Below are positions 39,391 through 47,702 of a stretch of DNA of 64,000 bases, piece after piece. The translations under genes and the position numbers were made by a program. The stretch is from Leptospira hartskeerlii (GTDB lineage: Bacteria > Spirochaetota > Leptospiria > Leptospirales > Leptospiraceae): contig NZ_NPDL01000006.1 of the NCBI RefSeq assembly GCF_002811475.1, positions 186,001 to 250,000 of the forward strand, given 5' to 3'. The notes below the pieces were generated by a model, which worked only from the letters and a program-made list of their open reading frames with translations, ran no database searches and had not been told where the DNA came from. How positions within the stretch are numbered: the stretch's first letter is position 1; every line of letters starts with the position of its first letter.

Positions 39391-40263
39391 TTCCAAAAGA
39401 GTCATCGCGATCCCATCTTCATTATTTGAATATTTAGTAATATAAGAAGCACCTTCTTTCAAAATAGGCACCGCATTCTTCATCGCAAATCCGTATCCGG
39501 AAGAATAAAGCATTTCTCTATCATTCAGCTCGTCGCCGAAAGAAATCACTCCAGCCTCGCCTAAGCCTGAAATTTTTAGATAAGACTGGATTGCTGTCCA
39601 CTTGGAAACTCCCTTCTCCAAAACTTCCAAGCAGTAAGATACTCCGGGGATTTTGGTGATTACGGTCCTATATTCGAAAGACTCAGGCAAGGATAGAAGT
39701 TCCTTTTCTAATTCGATCAATTCTTCTTTTATTAGAGAAAGATAACATACCACAAGCGCACGATCCGAAGAATGTTCTAAAAGGTCTCCAACCAACTTGG
39801 TTCTCGCGATATCTCCACCTGAATAATTATGATACTTTTCATCCGTGATCGGAGACTCGATTAAGATATCGATCCCTTCCTCGAATCGATCTACATGGAG
39901 AAGGGGAGAGTGGCCCTTCTTCTTTCCTAAAGATAAAACTGCGTATGTTGCGTTTTCAGAAATATATGTTTCTGAAATTCTTTCTCCACTTGGAGAACTT
40001 CGGAGCACCTGCCCATTATTGGCCACCACAGTCACATTCCCCCGAAATTCCTGAGCGTATGGAAGTGCAGAAGAGAACCTTCTTCCTGTAGCGATGATTA
40101 GCCCAACCCCCTGATCCAATGCGGTCTGCAAAACATAATGATTCAAACTGGAAATAGAAGCCCTAGAATCCAAAAGTGTTCCGTCCAGATCCATTGCAAT
40201 CGTATGAAAGGGGAGAAGCCCGTCCAATTTTGGAAATTTGTGCGAATGAGAAATGATATCCAT
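39367..40263 (-). CDS. Cof-type HAD-superfamily hydrolase
   Basis: 298 residues. HAD motif I AMDLDGTLLDSRASIS, an IIATGRRFSSALPY motif II block, and late GDELNDREMLYSSGYGFAMKNA (motif IV), typical of Cof/IIB phosphatases that hydrolyse sugar phosphates or flavin precursors. Substrate unknown. No operon partner; divergent from mqnD. Confidence 0.92.
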   Translation of the reverse strand: MDIISHSHKFPKLDGLLPFHTIAMDLDGTLLDSRASISSLNHYVLQTALDQGVGLIIATGRRFSSALPYAQEFRGNVTVVANNGQVLRSSPSGERISETYISENATYAVLSLGKKKGHSPLLHVDRFEEGIDILIESPITDEKYHNYSGGDIARTKLVGDLLEHSSDRALVVCYLSLIKEELIELEKELLSLPESFEYRTVITKIPGVSYCLEVLEKGVSKWTAIQSYLKISGLGEAGVISFGDELNDREMLYSSGYGFAMKNAVPILKEGASYITKYSNNEDGIAMTLLELSVLSFR

Positions 40264-40362
40264 TCAAGGAAACCTACATCTTTTCCAATAGACCTAAGGG
40301 CAGGAGTTCCTTCCACCTCCTTTTTTCGTTTTCAAAAGAATCAAAACTGATTGCCTGGAAGA

Positions 40363-41190
40363 ATGGAACTCAGTCTGGCATATTCTCCCTGTCCGAACGA
40401 CACATTCATCTTCTATCATCTCATCTCCGGAAAAACCAAAGCACCATTTTCCGTAAAAGAAGAACTATACGATGTGGAACAACTGAACCAATTCGCAAAC
40501 AAAGGAAAATTCCAAGCCACGAAAATTTCATTCGCAGCGTTGTTCCAAGTTGCAGACAATTATTCTCTTTTGGACAGCGGATCAGCACTCGGTAGGAACT
40601 GCGGCCCGATCATCATAAAAAAAGCGGGTTCTTCTGTAGGAACTCCCAACAGGAAAAAAATTTTGGTCCCGGGGCTCTGGACCACTGCAAACTTACTCAC
40701 ACATCTATATTTAAAAGGGGATTTTACACCAGTTCCTACACGCTATGACCTGATCCTTGACAAAGTAAAAAATGGAGAAGCTGACTTCGGAATAGTCATC
40801 CATGAAGAAAGATTCACTTACGAAGCAAGAGGTCTCTCCAAAGTAGAAGATTTAGGAGAATGGTGGGAAGGCACAACAGGCGCACATATTCCACTTGGAT
40901 GTATCGCAATCCGCAGAGATCTTCCTTCCCAAACAAAACATGACTTAGATTCGGCGATTAAGGAAAGTCTTTCTCTTGCATACCAAAACAGAGAAAGTAT
41001 GTACGATTATATTTTAAAACATTCTCAAACCACAACAAGAGAAGTGGCGGATGCACATATAGATCTTTATGTGAATGAATTTTCTAAAAGTTTAGGAAAG
41101 GAAGGAGAAAGGGCCATCCGCTTATTACAGCAAAAAGCCCTAGAAACAGGATTACTTCCTCCGGAAAAAGAGAAGGACTTATTCCTTTAG
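40363..41190 (+). CDS. mqnD: 1,4-dihydroxy-6-naphthoate synthase (MqnD)
   Basis: 275 residues from ATG 40363 (an in-frame TTG lies four codons earlier). The N-terminal LAYSPCPNDTFIFYHLISGK is the MqnD signature; TKISFAALFQVADNYSLLDSGSALG and GLWTTANLLTHLYL follow. It converts cyclic dehypoxanthinyl futalosine-derived substrate to 1,4-dihydroxy-6-naphthoate in the futalosine route to menaquinone, consistent with NDH-2 using menaquinone here. Other mqn genes are not in the window. Confidence 0.95.
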   Translation: MELSLAYSPCPNDTFIFYHLISGKTKAPFSVKEELYDVEQLNQFANKGKFQATKISFAALFQVADNYSLLDSGSALGRNCGPIIIKKAGSSVGTPNRKKILVPGLWTTANLLTHLYLKGDFTPVPTRYDLILDKVKNGEADFGIVIHEERFTYEARGLSKVEDLGEWWEGTTGAHIPLGCIAIRRDLPSQTKHDLDSAIKESLSLAYQNRESMYDYILKHSQTTTREVADAHIDLYVNEFSKSLGKEGERAIRLLQQKALETGLLPPEKEKDLFL

Positions 41191-42060
41191 TTTTTTGAGT
41201 TCTCTAACTATATCCAAACTCGCAGGAGATTGGTTCAAAGTATAAAGATGAATTCCGGGCGCTCCCATCTTGACCAGCTCGCGGCATTGGCTTACTGAGA
41301 AATTGGTACTTCTTTTATAAAATTCTTGCGGCTGGTCCTTCACTTCTTCCAGATCGGAAACTAGTTTTTCAGGAAATTCACAGGCAGCCATTGCCTTAAA
41401 TCTTTCAATTTGAGCAAAAGAAGTGATTGGCATGATCCCAGGGATCACAGGCACATTGATCCCTTTTTTGCGGATCAGATTTAAGAAAGATTCGAAATTT
41501 GAATTTTTAAAAAACAATTGAGACACCAGGTAAGAAGCACCTGAATCCACTTTGCGTTTTAGATTGTCCACATCGGATTCTAAACTTGCAGCTTCCGGAT
41601 GTTTTTCCGGATAACAAGCAGCTCCCATACAAAAATCGAAACCTTCTGCTTTTATAAAAGAGATAAGCTCGCTTGCATGACTGAATCCACCTTCTACCTT
41701 CTTGAAAGCCTCTTCTCCCTTAGGAGGATCTCCTCGGAGTGCCATTAGGTTTTCAATCCCAGACTCCCGGATCTGTTTTAAAATAACTCTGATCTCGTCC
41801 TTGTTTCCGCCCACACAGGTAAAATGAGCCGCCGCAGGAAGAGAGAATTTTTTAGCTAATTCGGAAGTAATTCGGATCGTTTTATCTCGAGTAGAACCAC
41901 CAGCACCGTAAGTCACAGTGATATAACCAGGATCTACCTTGGATAATTCTTCCACAGCTTCAAATAACTTCACTTCTCCTTCCGGAGTTTTAGGAGGGAA
42001 AAACTCGAAAGAGTACACCGGCGTTTTTGCCGTTTTATAAATTTCTAATATCTTTTTCAT
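41179..42060 (-). CDS. metF: 5,10-methylenetetrahydrofolate reductase
   Basis: 293 residues from ATG 42060, chosen because GGAAAGG lies six bases upstream; an earlier ATG at 42078 is less likely. VYSFEFFPPKTPEGEVKLF, TVTYGAGGSTRDKTI and LMALRGDPPKGEE are the MTHFR signatures, and LVSQLFFKNSNF follows. It makes 5-methyl-THF for methionine synthesis using FAD and NADH. Its 3' end overlaps mqnD by 12 bp. In characterised leptospires metF is on chromosome II, which supports the replicon assignment. Confidence 0.96.
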   Translation of the reverse strand: MKKILEIYKTAKTPVYSFEFFPPKTPEGEVKLFEAVEELSKVDPGYITVTYGAGGSTRDKTIRITSELAKKFSLPAAAHFTCVGGNKDEIRVILKQIRESGIENLMALRGDPPKGEEAFKKVEGGFSHASELISFIKAEGFDFCMGAACYPEKHPEAASLESDVDNLKRKVDSGASYLVSQLFFKNSNFESFLNLIRKKGINVPVIPGIMPITSFAQIERFKAMAACEFPEKLVSDLEEVKDQPQEFYKRSTNFSVSQCRELVKMGAPGIHLYTLNQSPASLDIVRELKKLKE

Positions 42061-42068
42061 TCTAACCT

Positions 42069-42089
42069 TTCCCCGCAAAATACGGGGAA
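42069..42089. promoter_or_regulatory. Hairpin ahead of metF
   Basis: TTCCCCG and CGGGGAA pair over 7 bp with a 7-nt loop. On the minus strand the 3' arm runs into the metF ribosome-binding site, so folding could mask it. On the plus strand the stem is followed by AATTTTT, which would act as a terminator for antisense transcription. Confidence 0.45.
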
Positions 42090-42093
42090 TTTT

Positions 42094-44601
42094 TCAACTA
42101 CAGCAGAGTAGGACTTGGATTGGTCCTCTACCGTTTCTTTGTAAGCCCAGAGATTTTGCCACAAGCGCACCAGGCTTTAAATTTTCAGGAGCGATTCTGA
42201 CCGCATGGCCTCCGGTTAGACCAGAACATAATAGGTCTCCGGGTTGCACAGGATAAGATTGAGCCTCTACATTCGCAAGGACCACTCCTGCAATTGCAAC
42301 CAGCCATTGTCCTTCCGCTTGCGGTTTGTCTCCCAAAACTAATGCTGCAGACTTAACCGCGACTCCTACGATATTCGTAGCGTTTGGTTGTCTGGATTTA
42401 TGAAGTTTACCATCTTCTCCCATGGCAAGAAGATCTCCTTCCGCAATCACATCAGAAGACTGAACAGGAAAAAATTTAGCGATACAATCCGTACCTTTTC
42501 CTGTTTGGAGATATACTGTTCCCAGAAAATCGGAATCTCCTTCTGCCAAAATCGCTTTGCCTGAGCCTGTTTCGTTCAGACTTGGAATCCCTTTCCCGCT
42601 TGCATATACTGCATGGCCGGATCTAGAATGGAACCATCCACCGAATCCTCTTTTGGCCAGACCTAAAATACCTGCGGATTCTTTTTCGCCGGAAGCGCTA
42701 TCTCCGCGAACTCCGAATTTTTCTCCAAAACCTAAGATCCCGGAGAATCTACCGGAACCTACGATACCTGCTCCTTTCTCGCTCTCGTTTCTTGCGTAAG
42801 CAAGTCCCGCATTTTCAGGAGGAGGGGAAATATTTGCATAAGGCGCTTCTACAGAACCCTTCAGTCTCAAATATCCAGTATGAGAACTGAAATCGTGCTC
42901 TTTAGGAGCGTAATCATGAGCGTGCGGAAGAGGCTGTCTTGCATCCGACAATCTAGGATCATCCGAAGAAACTACATGACCAGGGATGGACTTTCCTTTG
43001 GGCGCAACAGTCACTATACCAGGATATTCGGTACTAGCGTTACGCAACCTTTCGTCATCACCTTGGACAACTGCACCTTCTTTTGCTTCACCGGAACGAG
43101 CCAGCTTCACAATCCCATAAGACTGAGGAGTAGAAATTTTTAATCTCTTATCATTTCCCTGAACTGCAGCATCTGCAGATTCTTCTCCATTAGAAGCGAA
43201 TCTTAAAATACCGGAACTTTCTGTAGTAGCATGTCTTAGTCTAGGATCATCAGAAGTGACCACTTTTCCAGGACTTGCGTCTCCAGGCGGCGCTAATTGA
43301 ACTAAACCGAATTTTTGGTTCGTTGCATGTTTCAAACGATCGTCATTCCCCTGAACAACAGTGCCTTCTTTGGTCTCACCATTCTCCGCAAGTTCAACAA
43401 TACCAAAACTTTGGGTAGAAGAAGGTTTCAAACGATCATCATTTCCTTGCACGACTCTATCTGCCCGATTTTCGCCGTTCGCAGCAAGTCGCACCAAACC
43501 ATAAGAGGCCTCGGTAGAATGTTTTAATCTTCTGTCGTTACCTTGGACAACAACACCTTCTTTTTCTTCTCCATCGGAAGCAAGTTCTACGATACCCTTA
43601 TACTCGGTAGAGCCGTCTCTTAACCTTCTGTCATTTGCCTGAACTGCGGCACCTTCAGAAGTTTCTCCATCAATCGCAAGTCGGACCAAACCGGATCTAA
43701 GAACAGTTGCGTAGGGAAGTGGCTCTGCAGTAGGTTTATGGGTCAGCTCGCTTAAGTATGGAGCCGCGTATAATTCTACTTCTACGATGCTTGCGGAATA
43801 TTTTTCTTTGTTCTGGATCTTGCGAGGGCGAGAAACGAATTTCAAGAAGCGAATATTCGTAGGTAAAAATCTCCATTGATACCAAGTCCCCAACTCGGAC
43901 AAGAATTGATTCTCTTCCAAAAGTTGGTTCCAGGTCAGATCATCCTCACTATAATATACCGTAAAAGTTTCCGGAAAATGTAAGTGACCGTCTTTCGGCG
44001 AAAGAACTCTCAGCTCATTCACTCTACTAATAGAGCCAAGATCCATTAGGAAAAATTCTTCCTTTGGCTGATTCGATTCTATAGAAGACCAGCCGTAGTC
44101 GGGCCTTTCATCGATCAGATTTTCTTTTACCCAAAATCTATCTTTCTCGGAACTCACTTCTAATTTAGTAACTCCAGAGATGCCAACTTCCAACGCTCCG
44201 ATAGAAACTTTAAATTTAGCTCCTTCTTTTTCAGAAACCTTACTGACCAATTTTAGAAAGTTAGCGCGGACCAAGGAAAAGTTCCACTGTCCCACTCTTT
44301 TATTCAACCTTCTGAAACCTGTTTCTTGAAGGATCGGTTCCCAAACTTTTCCATCCAAAGAAATTTCGAATTTAAAAGAGTCAGGGAAGAATGTGCCGGA
44401 TTGTTCCGACTGATGCAACTTGATCTGATTAAAACTAGAGCCCGGATTTAAAACTAAAGTTAAAACCCCAACACCAGGATGATCCAATTGTTCGGAATAA
44501 GAACGAAGTCCTCCTTCCTTAAATTCGAACGTACCCTTAGTCTTAATTTCGTTTACTTTAACTTGTCGAGGATGGCTGATCCGGATGGATTCTTCATTCA
44601 T
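42094..44601 (-). CDS. Discoidin-domain protein with eight 32-residue tail-fibre-like repeats
   Basis: 835 residues, no signal peptide. Residues ~20-290 contain two F5/8 type C (discoidin)-like domains (FEISLDGKVWEPI and FTVYYSEDDLTWNQLL are the repeated core strands, with WNFSLVRANFLKLVS and WRFLPTNIRFLKFVS). Residues 304-559 are eight repeats of exactly 32 residues. Next is SDARQPLPHAHDY, a hallmark of phage tail-fibre/collar proteins, then a Gly-rich region and a C-terminal domain (KFFPVQSSDVIAEGDLLAMGEDG) like those ending tail fibres. The gene lies 21 bp after rep on the same strand. No other phage structural genes are near, so an adhesin-like or fibre-like cell component is most likely. 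Confidence 0.75.
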   Translation of the reverse strand: MNEESIRISHPRQVKVNEIKTKGTFEFKEGGLRSYSEQLDHPGVGVLTLVLNPGSSFNQIKLHQSEQSGTFFPDSFKFEISLDGKVWEPILQETGFRRLNKRVGQWNFSLVRANFLKLVSKVSEKEGAKFKVSIGALEVGISGVTKLEVSSEKDRFWVKENLIDERPDYGWSSIESNQPKEEFFLMDLGSISRVNELRVLSPKDGHLHFPETFTVYYSEDDLTWNQLLEENQFLSELGTWYQWRFLPTNIRFLKFVSRPRKIQNKEKYSASIVEVELYAAPYLSELTHKPTAEPLPYATVLRSGLVRLAIDGETSEGAAVQANDRRLRDGSTEYKGIVELASDGEEKEGVVVQGNDRRLKHSTEASYGLVRLAANGENRADRVVQGNDDRLKPSSTQSFGIVELAENGETKEGTVVQGNDDRLKHATNQKFGLVQLAPPGDASPGKVVTSDDPRLRHATTESSGILRFASNGEESADAAVQGNDKRLKISTPQSYGIVKLARSGEAKEGAVVQGDDERLRNASTEYPGIVTVAPKGKSIPGHVVSSDDPRLSDARQPLPHAHDYAPKEHDFSSHTGYLRLKGSVEAPYANISPPPENAGLAYARNESEKGAGIVGSGRFSGILGFGEKFGVRGDSASGEKESAGILGLAKRGFGGWFHSRSGHAVYASGKGIPSLNETGSGKAILAEGDSDFLGTVYLQTGKGTDCIAKFFPVQSSDVIAEGDLLAMGEDGKLHKSRQPNATNIVGVAVKSAALVLGDKPQAEGQWLVAIAGVVLANVEAQSYPVQPGDLLCSGLTGGHAVRIAPENLKPGALVAKSLGLQRNGRGPIQVLLCCS
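42925..43692 (-). repeat. Eight tandem 96-bp coding repeats
   Basis: Consensus G-[IL]-V-x-LA-x2-G-[ED]-x4-G-x-VVQG-[ND]-D-x-RL-[KR]-x-[SA]-T; all eight units are 32 residues with no insertion. Units 5 and 8 carry V-[TS]-S-DDPRL in place of VQGNDxRL. The DNA is diverged between units, so the repeat is maintained at protein level. It matches the 'G-V-V...DDPRLSDAR' repeat type of tail-fibre proteins. Confidence 0.85.
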
Positions 44602-44622
44602 AAGAGCTTTAACGTGGTCCTT

Positions 44623-45516
44623 TTAAACATGTACCCGGTTTTCTTCGGCTTTTGCAGAAAATATAACCAGTATCGAGGGGTGGATTTTGTCTGTGAAGTA
44701 CTTTGTAATGATCATCCTAAGTGTCTCAGGAAGTGGATCCTTGACCAAAAGAGTCTTACCGTCCGGTTCCACCTGAACTTTCTCCAATACTTCTACGCTA
44801 CTTCTAGAAAGATTTCCCTTACACCATTCCAGAAATCCAATCCAAGAAGCTTCTTTTCCCGAAGAATGTCCGGAGCCTTGAGACTGGACAGGGGAGGTAT
44901 GCTCAAAATTCGGCCGCTTCGTTCCGGACAGATTTTTACAAATACCTCGAATATAATGTAAATTTTCCCCTAGTCCTTGTGTATTTGCAATTCCCATTGC
45001 TTCAGAAAGTATCCCGTCTCCGTATCGTTCTTTTAAAGAATCTAAACTCAATTCCTTCTTTTCCAAACTAGGTTTTTGGTTTTGGGTATTATGGATGGTT
45101 ATATTTATATTGTTTGGGTTTCCAGTTTGACCCCCCTCCGGGCTACCTGTCAACACCCCTGAGGGCGCTCCAATTCCCCCTCCGGGGTTTCCAAAAATAA
45201 CCCCCTGGGGTGGAATTTTAGAACCGGGGTAATTGAAGCAAAAATAATAGGTGGAATTCTTATGCCCGGTCCCAGGAACAAATTGTAGAAGGCCCGCCCT
45301 TACTAGGTCTTTCTTTCCTTCGTTAATAGATTTTTTAGTCTTTAATCCTGTAAGTCGGATCAAACTTTCATTACTAGGCCAGACAGGCTTAAAGGTCTGG
45401 TCACTAAATTTAAGCAGAACGAGATAAAGAGTCTTCGCGGCTGGGGATAAAGTGGCCCAAACCCCGGAATCTATGATATCCGAGAGGAATTTTATATATG
45501 GAAAATACTCGCCCAT
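44623..45516 (-). CDS. rep: Replication initiator-like winged-helix protein
   Basis: 297 residues from ATG 45516 (AGAGGA eight bases upstream); an alternative start at 45588 would add 24 non-conserved residues. The N-terminal region, SPAAKTLYLVLLKFSDQ and VWPSNESLIRLTGLKTKKSINEGKKDLVRAGLL, is a winged helix-turn-helix of the HTH_36 type used by plasmid and phage replication proteins. A Pro/Gly-rich linker (~100-150) and a C-terminal domain with RMIITKYFTDKIHPSIL follow. It sits directly downstream of parA-parB in the order seen in repABC replicons. Initiator function is inferred from fold and location. Confidence 0.7.
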   Translation of the reverse strand: MGEYFPYIKFLSDIIDSGVWATLSPAAKTLYLVLLKFSDQTFKPVWPSNESLIRLTGLKTKKSINEGKKDLVRAGLLQFVPGTGHKNSTYYFCFNYPGSKIPPQGVIFGNPGGGIGAPSGVLTGSPEGGQTGNPNNINITIHNTQNQKPSLEKKELSLDSLKERYGDGILSEAMGIANTQGLGENLHYIRGICKNLSGTKRPNFEHTSPVQSQGSGHSSGKEASWIGFLEWCKGNLSRSSVEVLEKVQVEPDGKTLLVKDPLPETLRMIITKYFTDKIHPSILVIFSAKAEENRVHV

Positions 45517-45529
45517 ACCTTGGATCCTC

Positions 45530-45548
45530 TTTTGCCCCGGAGGCAAAA
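45530..45548 (-). promoter_or_regulatory. rep leader hairpin next to the ribosome-binding site
   Basis: On the minus strand TTTTGCC and GGCAAAA pair over 7 bp around TCCGG, ending one base before the AGAGGA ribosome-binding site. The loop-side CCTC could alternatively pair with GAGG of that site, giving a switchable leader. Confidence 0.45.
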
Positions 45549-45581
45549 AAATTAATTTTAAGCAAAAAGGTTCGAAGGTAG

Positions 45582-45610
45582 TTGACATTTATCCGACATA
45601 AGGTTACTTA
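45582..45610 (+). promoter_or_regulatory. Candidate antisense promoter in the rep leader
   Basis: TTGACA (6/6) at 45582-45587 is followed after 17 bp by TACTTA, a weak -10. It points away from rep, towards the terminator hairpin at 45647. The -10 is the doubtful element. Confidence 0.4.
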
Positions 45611-45614
45611 TGTC
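45595..45614. promoter_or_regulatory. Inverted repeat GACATAAG-GTTA-CTTATGTC
   Basis: Two perfect 8-bp arms with a 4-nt centre, overlapping the antisense promoter and preceded by a TCCGACAT half-site (45592-45599) of the parA-region palindrome. A likely operator bound by Rep or ParB. Confidence 0.5.
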
Positions 45615-45616
45615 TC

Positions 45617-45674
45617 ATCCAACAACATTCCTTCGGGAAGGTCCGGCCCCTGGGCAAACCAGGGGAGTTTTTTT
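45617..45674 (+). ncRNA. Candidate countertranscript RNA antisense to the rep leader
   Basis: About 58 nt predicted from the promoter at 45582 and the terminator ending at 45674. It has a small hairpin at 45630-45641 (CCTT...AAGG, or a UUCG tetraloop) and the terminator stem. It is complementary to the leader of rep mRNA between parB and rep. In repABC plasmids an RNA of this size, in this position and orientation, represses repC. Its existence here is inferred from sequence only. Confidence 0.45.
45647..45674 (+). terminator. Intrinsic terminator in the parB-rep gap
   Basis: CCCCTGG and CCAGGGG form a perfect 7-bp GC-rich stem with loop GCAAA, followed by AG and seven T. It is directional (T-run only on the plus strand), yet no plus-strand gene lies upstream within this gap, so it must end a short RNA or block antisense transcription of rep. 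Confidence 0.75.
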
Positions 45675-45832
45675 ATCTCAGACCGACGGCAATGTTTCTT
45701 CCTTCTCTCTTCCGGGTTGGGAGAAAGTACTACATTTCCGTTTAGAATATTATGTCACATATTGGGGCGTTTTTCAGCTCCGTCAACTCATTCCCGATTT
45801 TTTCAGCCCCAGTCCCATAAAATCTTTTGCTA

Positions 45833-45880
45833 AGTACATGTTTGTACTGTTTTATTTCGTTTAACAACGAATGTTATTCG
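45833..45880. other. Paired inverted repeats, part of a candidate origin
   Basis: AGTACA-TGTT-TGTACT (45833-45848) and CGAAT-GTT-ATTCG (45868-45880) lie in an AT-rich stretch between parB and rep. The gap from 45517 to 45903 has no gene. The minus-strand promoter for rep may also be here (CATAAT on the minus strand near 45750). These are the kind of sites an initiator would bind, but no iteron array is seen. Confidence 0.35.
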
Positions 45881-45903
45881 ATTTTATGTTTCGGTTTTGG
45901 ATC

Positions 45904-46749
45904 TTATTTTCCGAATTTTTTGGAAATTTCTTTCTTAATGAACTTGTGAAGTTCCGAAAGAAACTCTTCGTCTTCGGTAGAGATGATGACGCTTGTGCCT
46001 TTTTTTACGATCTTATAAGGATAGAGAGAAACTAACGGTTTTTCTGGAGATAGTTTAGTCCCAATCTGTGCGGGGGAGAATAATCCGCCTTCTTCTGCTC
46101 TGTTAAAAGTTTTTGCGTCTTTTACAGTCTTCAGTTCGCCTGAATTGAATTTTTCTAGAAAATCTTTTAGAGTACCTTTTTTGGCCGCAGAGGCTGCTTG
46201 CACTAAAAGGTTTTTGGATTCTATTCCTGCTTCTTTACAAACCTTTAGATCCTCTTTGGAAAGAGAGGAAATTCCCAAAAGTTCAGTCATATAACTTCTA
46301 CTTTTTCCGAATAGATTTCCTAACTCCAGATCAGTATAAGAGAAAGAAGTTTTGAGATGGGTCATGGCCTCTATCTCTTCATAAGGAGATAAATTTTCTC
46401 TCTGTAGGTTTTCTATGATTGCTAGGCGGAAAGTTTCCTTTGCATCCTTGTCTAAAATTTTACATTCTACTTCCGGCCATTTGAGAAGACTCGCTGCATG
46501 GAATCTTCTCTCTCCGGCGATGATCGTATAAAATTCTTCGTCCGCTTTTTTGGTGACTAGGATAGGTTGAAGAAGTCCGTCCCTGTCCAAACTTTGGGCA
46601 AGTTCTTCTACACCTTTTTTTCTCTCTTGTCTAGGCTGACTTTCAGAAGGACGGATCTTATCCAAGCGGATCTTGCGGATCGTACCTTCTAATTTTTCGG
46701 CTTGGAAAACATCTGCGAGAGAGCCTAATCTTTTACTTTTTGAGCTCAT
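45904..46749 (-). CDS. parB: ParB-family partition protein (origin-linked locus)
   Basis: 281 residues, the usual ParB length. TIIAGERRFHAASLLKW (CTP-binding GERRxxA), AIIENLQRENLSPYEEIEAM (ENLQR box), and the HTH TDLELGNLFGKSRSYMTELLG are all canonical. The C-terminal part with STEDEEFLSELHKFIKKEIS should dimerise. It overlaps parA by 17 bp and is followed after 387 bp by rep. Expected to bind the TGTCGGA palindromes near parA or other sites as a sliding CTP clamp. Confidence 0.95.
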   Translation of the reverse strand: MSSKSKRLGSLADVFQAEKLEGTIRKIRLDKIRPSESQPRQERKKGVEELAQSLDRDGLLQPILVTKKADEEFYTIIAGERRFHAASLLKWPEVECKILDKDAKETFRLAIIENLQRENLSPYEEIEAMTHLKTSFSYTDLELGNLFGKSRSYMTELLGISSLSKEDLKVCKEAGIESKNLLVQAASAAKKGTLKDFLEKFNSGELKTVKDAKTFNRAEEGGLFSPAQIGTKLSPEKPLVSLYPYKIVKKGTSVIISTEDEEFLSELHKFIKKEISKKFGK

Positions 46750-47485
46750 TCAAAAATTCCTCAATGAAGCCTTCGTATTCTTGTGCCTGGCGGCTAGACT
46801 TATTGTATTCGTAGACTGACTTTCTTGCTAGGTGAGATTCTCCCACTGCCACCCCGTCCGAGATGCTATTATCAAAAATTCTGAAATATTTGGTAAGAAC
46901 CGGAATGATCGTTTTAGTAAGAAGTGTCTGAGGCTTGAGCTGAGTAACCAAGGCGCCCATGATTTCCAAGCTAGGATTGATCCTTTTTTTAATGCTAGTG
47001 ATTGTTTGCTGTAGTCCTAAAATTCCATCTACGGAAAACTTTTCCGCCTGCAAAGGAATGATCACATAGTTGGAAGCAACAAGAGCATTGATTGTAAAAA
47101 TGGAAAGGCTAGGAGGGCAATCGATCACGCAAAAATCTATTTCCTTTTCCAGATCCGCAAGAGCGTCTCTTAAAATATAGGGGGCATCTACAATTGCTGC
47201 GATTGTTTCTGCTTCCGCGAGGGTCAGGCGAGAAGGAGCGATGTTCAGATTCTCCACTTCGGTCTTTACCATAACTTCTCTAATTTTCGCCTTGGACTGG
47301 AAAATATTATGCATGGATTTATCCAGCCCTTCCGGATTCAGGAAAATCCCTGTAGAATTTGCCTGAGGATCTATATCGATCAGCAGAGTTTTTTTACCTC
47401 TTCTGGCGAGACCCCAGGCTAAATTCAGGGAGGTAGTGGTTTTACCTTCTCCTCCCTTTTGGTTTGCGATGGATACTACAATCAT
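46733..47485 (-). CDS. parA: ParA-family ATPase (origin-linked locus)
   Basis: 250 residues, of chromosomal Soj type without N-terminal extension. Walker A is IANQKGGEGKTTTSLNL, Walker B FCVIDCPPSLSIFTINAL, and VIIPLQAEKFSVDGILGL follows. AAGGG six bases before ATG 47485 is a good ribosome-binding site. A palindrome (47507-47522) lies between the putative -10 (TATAAG at 47535-47530) and this start, so autorepression is probable. It moves ParB-DNA complexes; first gene of parA-parB-rep. Confidence 0.96.
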   Translation of the reverse strand: MIVVSIANQKGGEGKTTTSLNLAWGLARRGKKTLLIDIDPQANSTGIFLNPEGLDKSMHNIFQSKAKIREVMVKTEVENLNIAPSRLTLAEAETIAAIVDAPYILRDALADLEKEIDFCVIDCPPSLSIFTINALVASNYVIIPLQAEKFSVDGILGLQQTITSIKKRINPSLEIMGALVTQLKPQTLLTKTIIPVLTKYFRIFDNSISDGVAVGESHLARKSVYEYNKSSRQAQEYEGFIEEFLNELKK

Positions 47486-47506
47486 TCTGTTCCCTTGTAT
47501 CTCAAT

Positions 47507-47522
47507 TGTCGGATGTCCGACA
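47507..47522. promoter_or_regulatory. Palindrome upstream of parA, candidate parS/operator
   Basis: TGTCGGA and TCCGACA are 7-bp arms with centre TG. It lies 22 bp upstream of the parA start codon. The related perfect palindrome is at 47705-47720. Confidence 0.6.
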
Positions 47523-47702
47523 TCCCGTCCTTATATCTCCCATACGAAATCGAGAGAATAAAGAGGAGAATTTAAACAAAAATAAAAATTAAAAAGTCAA
47601 CTCCGGGACCGAAGCCAACACTATATTTCCATGTAAGAAGAAGGGGAGAAGCATTCAAACTAATTCTTAAATTTTCAGAAAATTGCAGAAAAATCGAACC
47701 CA

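Noticed and set aside
42925..43692. CRISPR or DNA satellite array (96-bp period)
   Set aside because: The period is a 32-codon protein repeat; the DNA of the units is diverged and there are no unique spacers.
42094..44601. Prophage remnant (tail-fibre-like gene) with the holin-like gene at 62159
   Set aside because: No terminase, capsid, tail-tube, integrase or lysis genes occur, and the holin-X/YqjE type is a normal envelope protein.
45582..45864. Plus-strand small proteins of ~83 codons in the parB-rep gap
   Set aside because: Both reading frames run through a strong terminator hairpin, have no ribosome-binding site and low-complexity, Phe/Ser-rich products.
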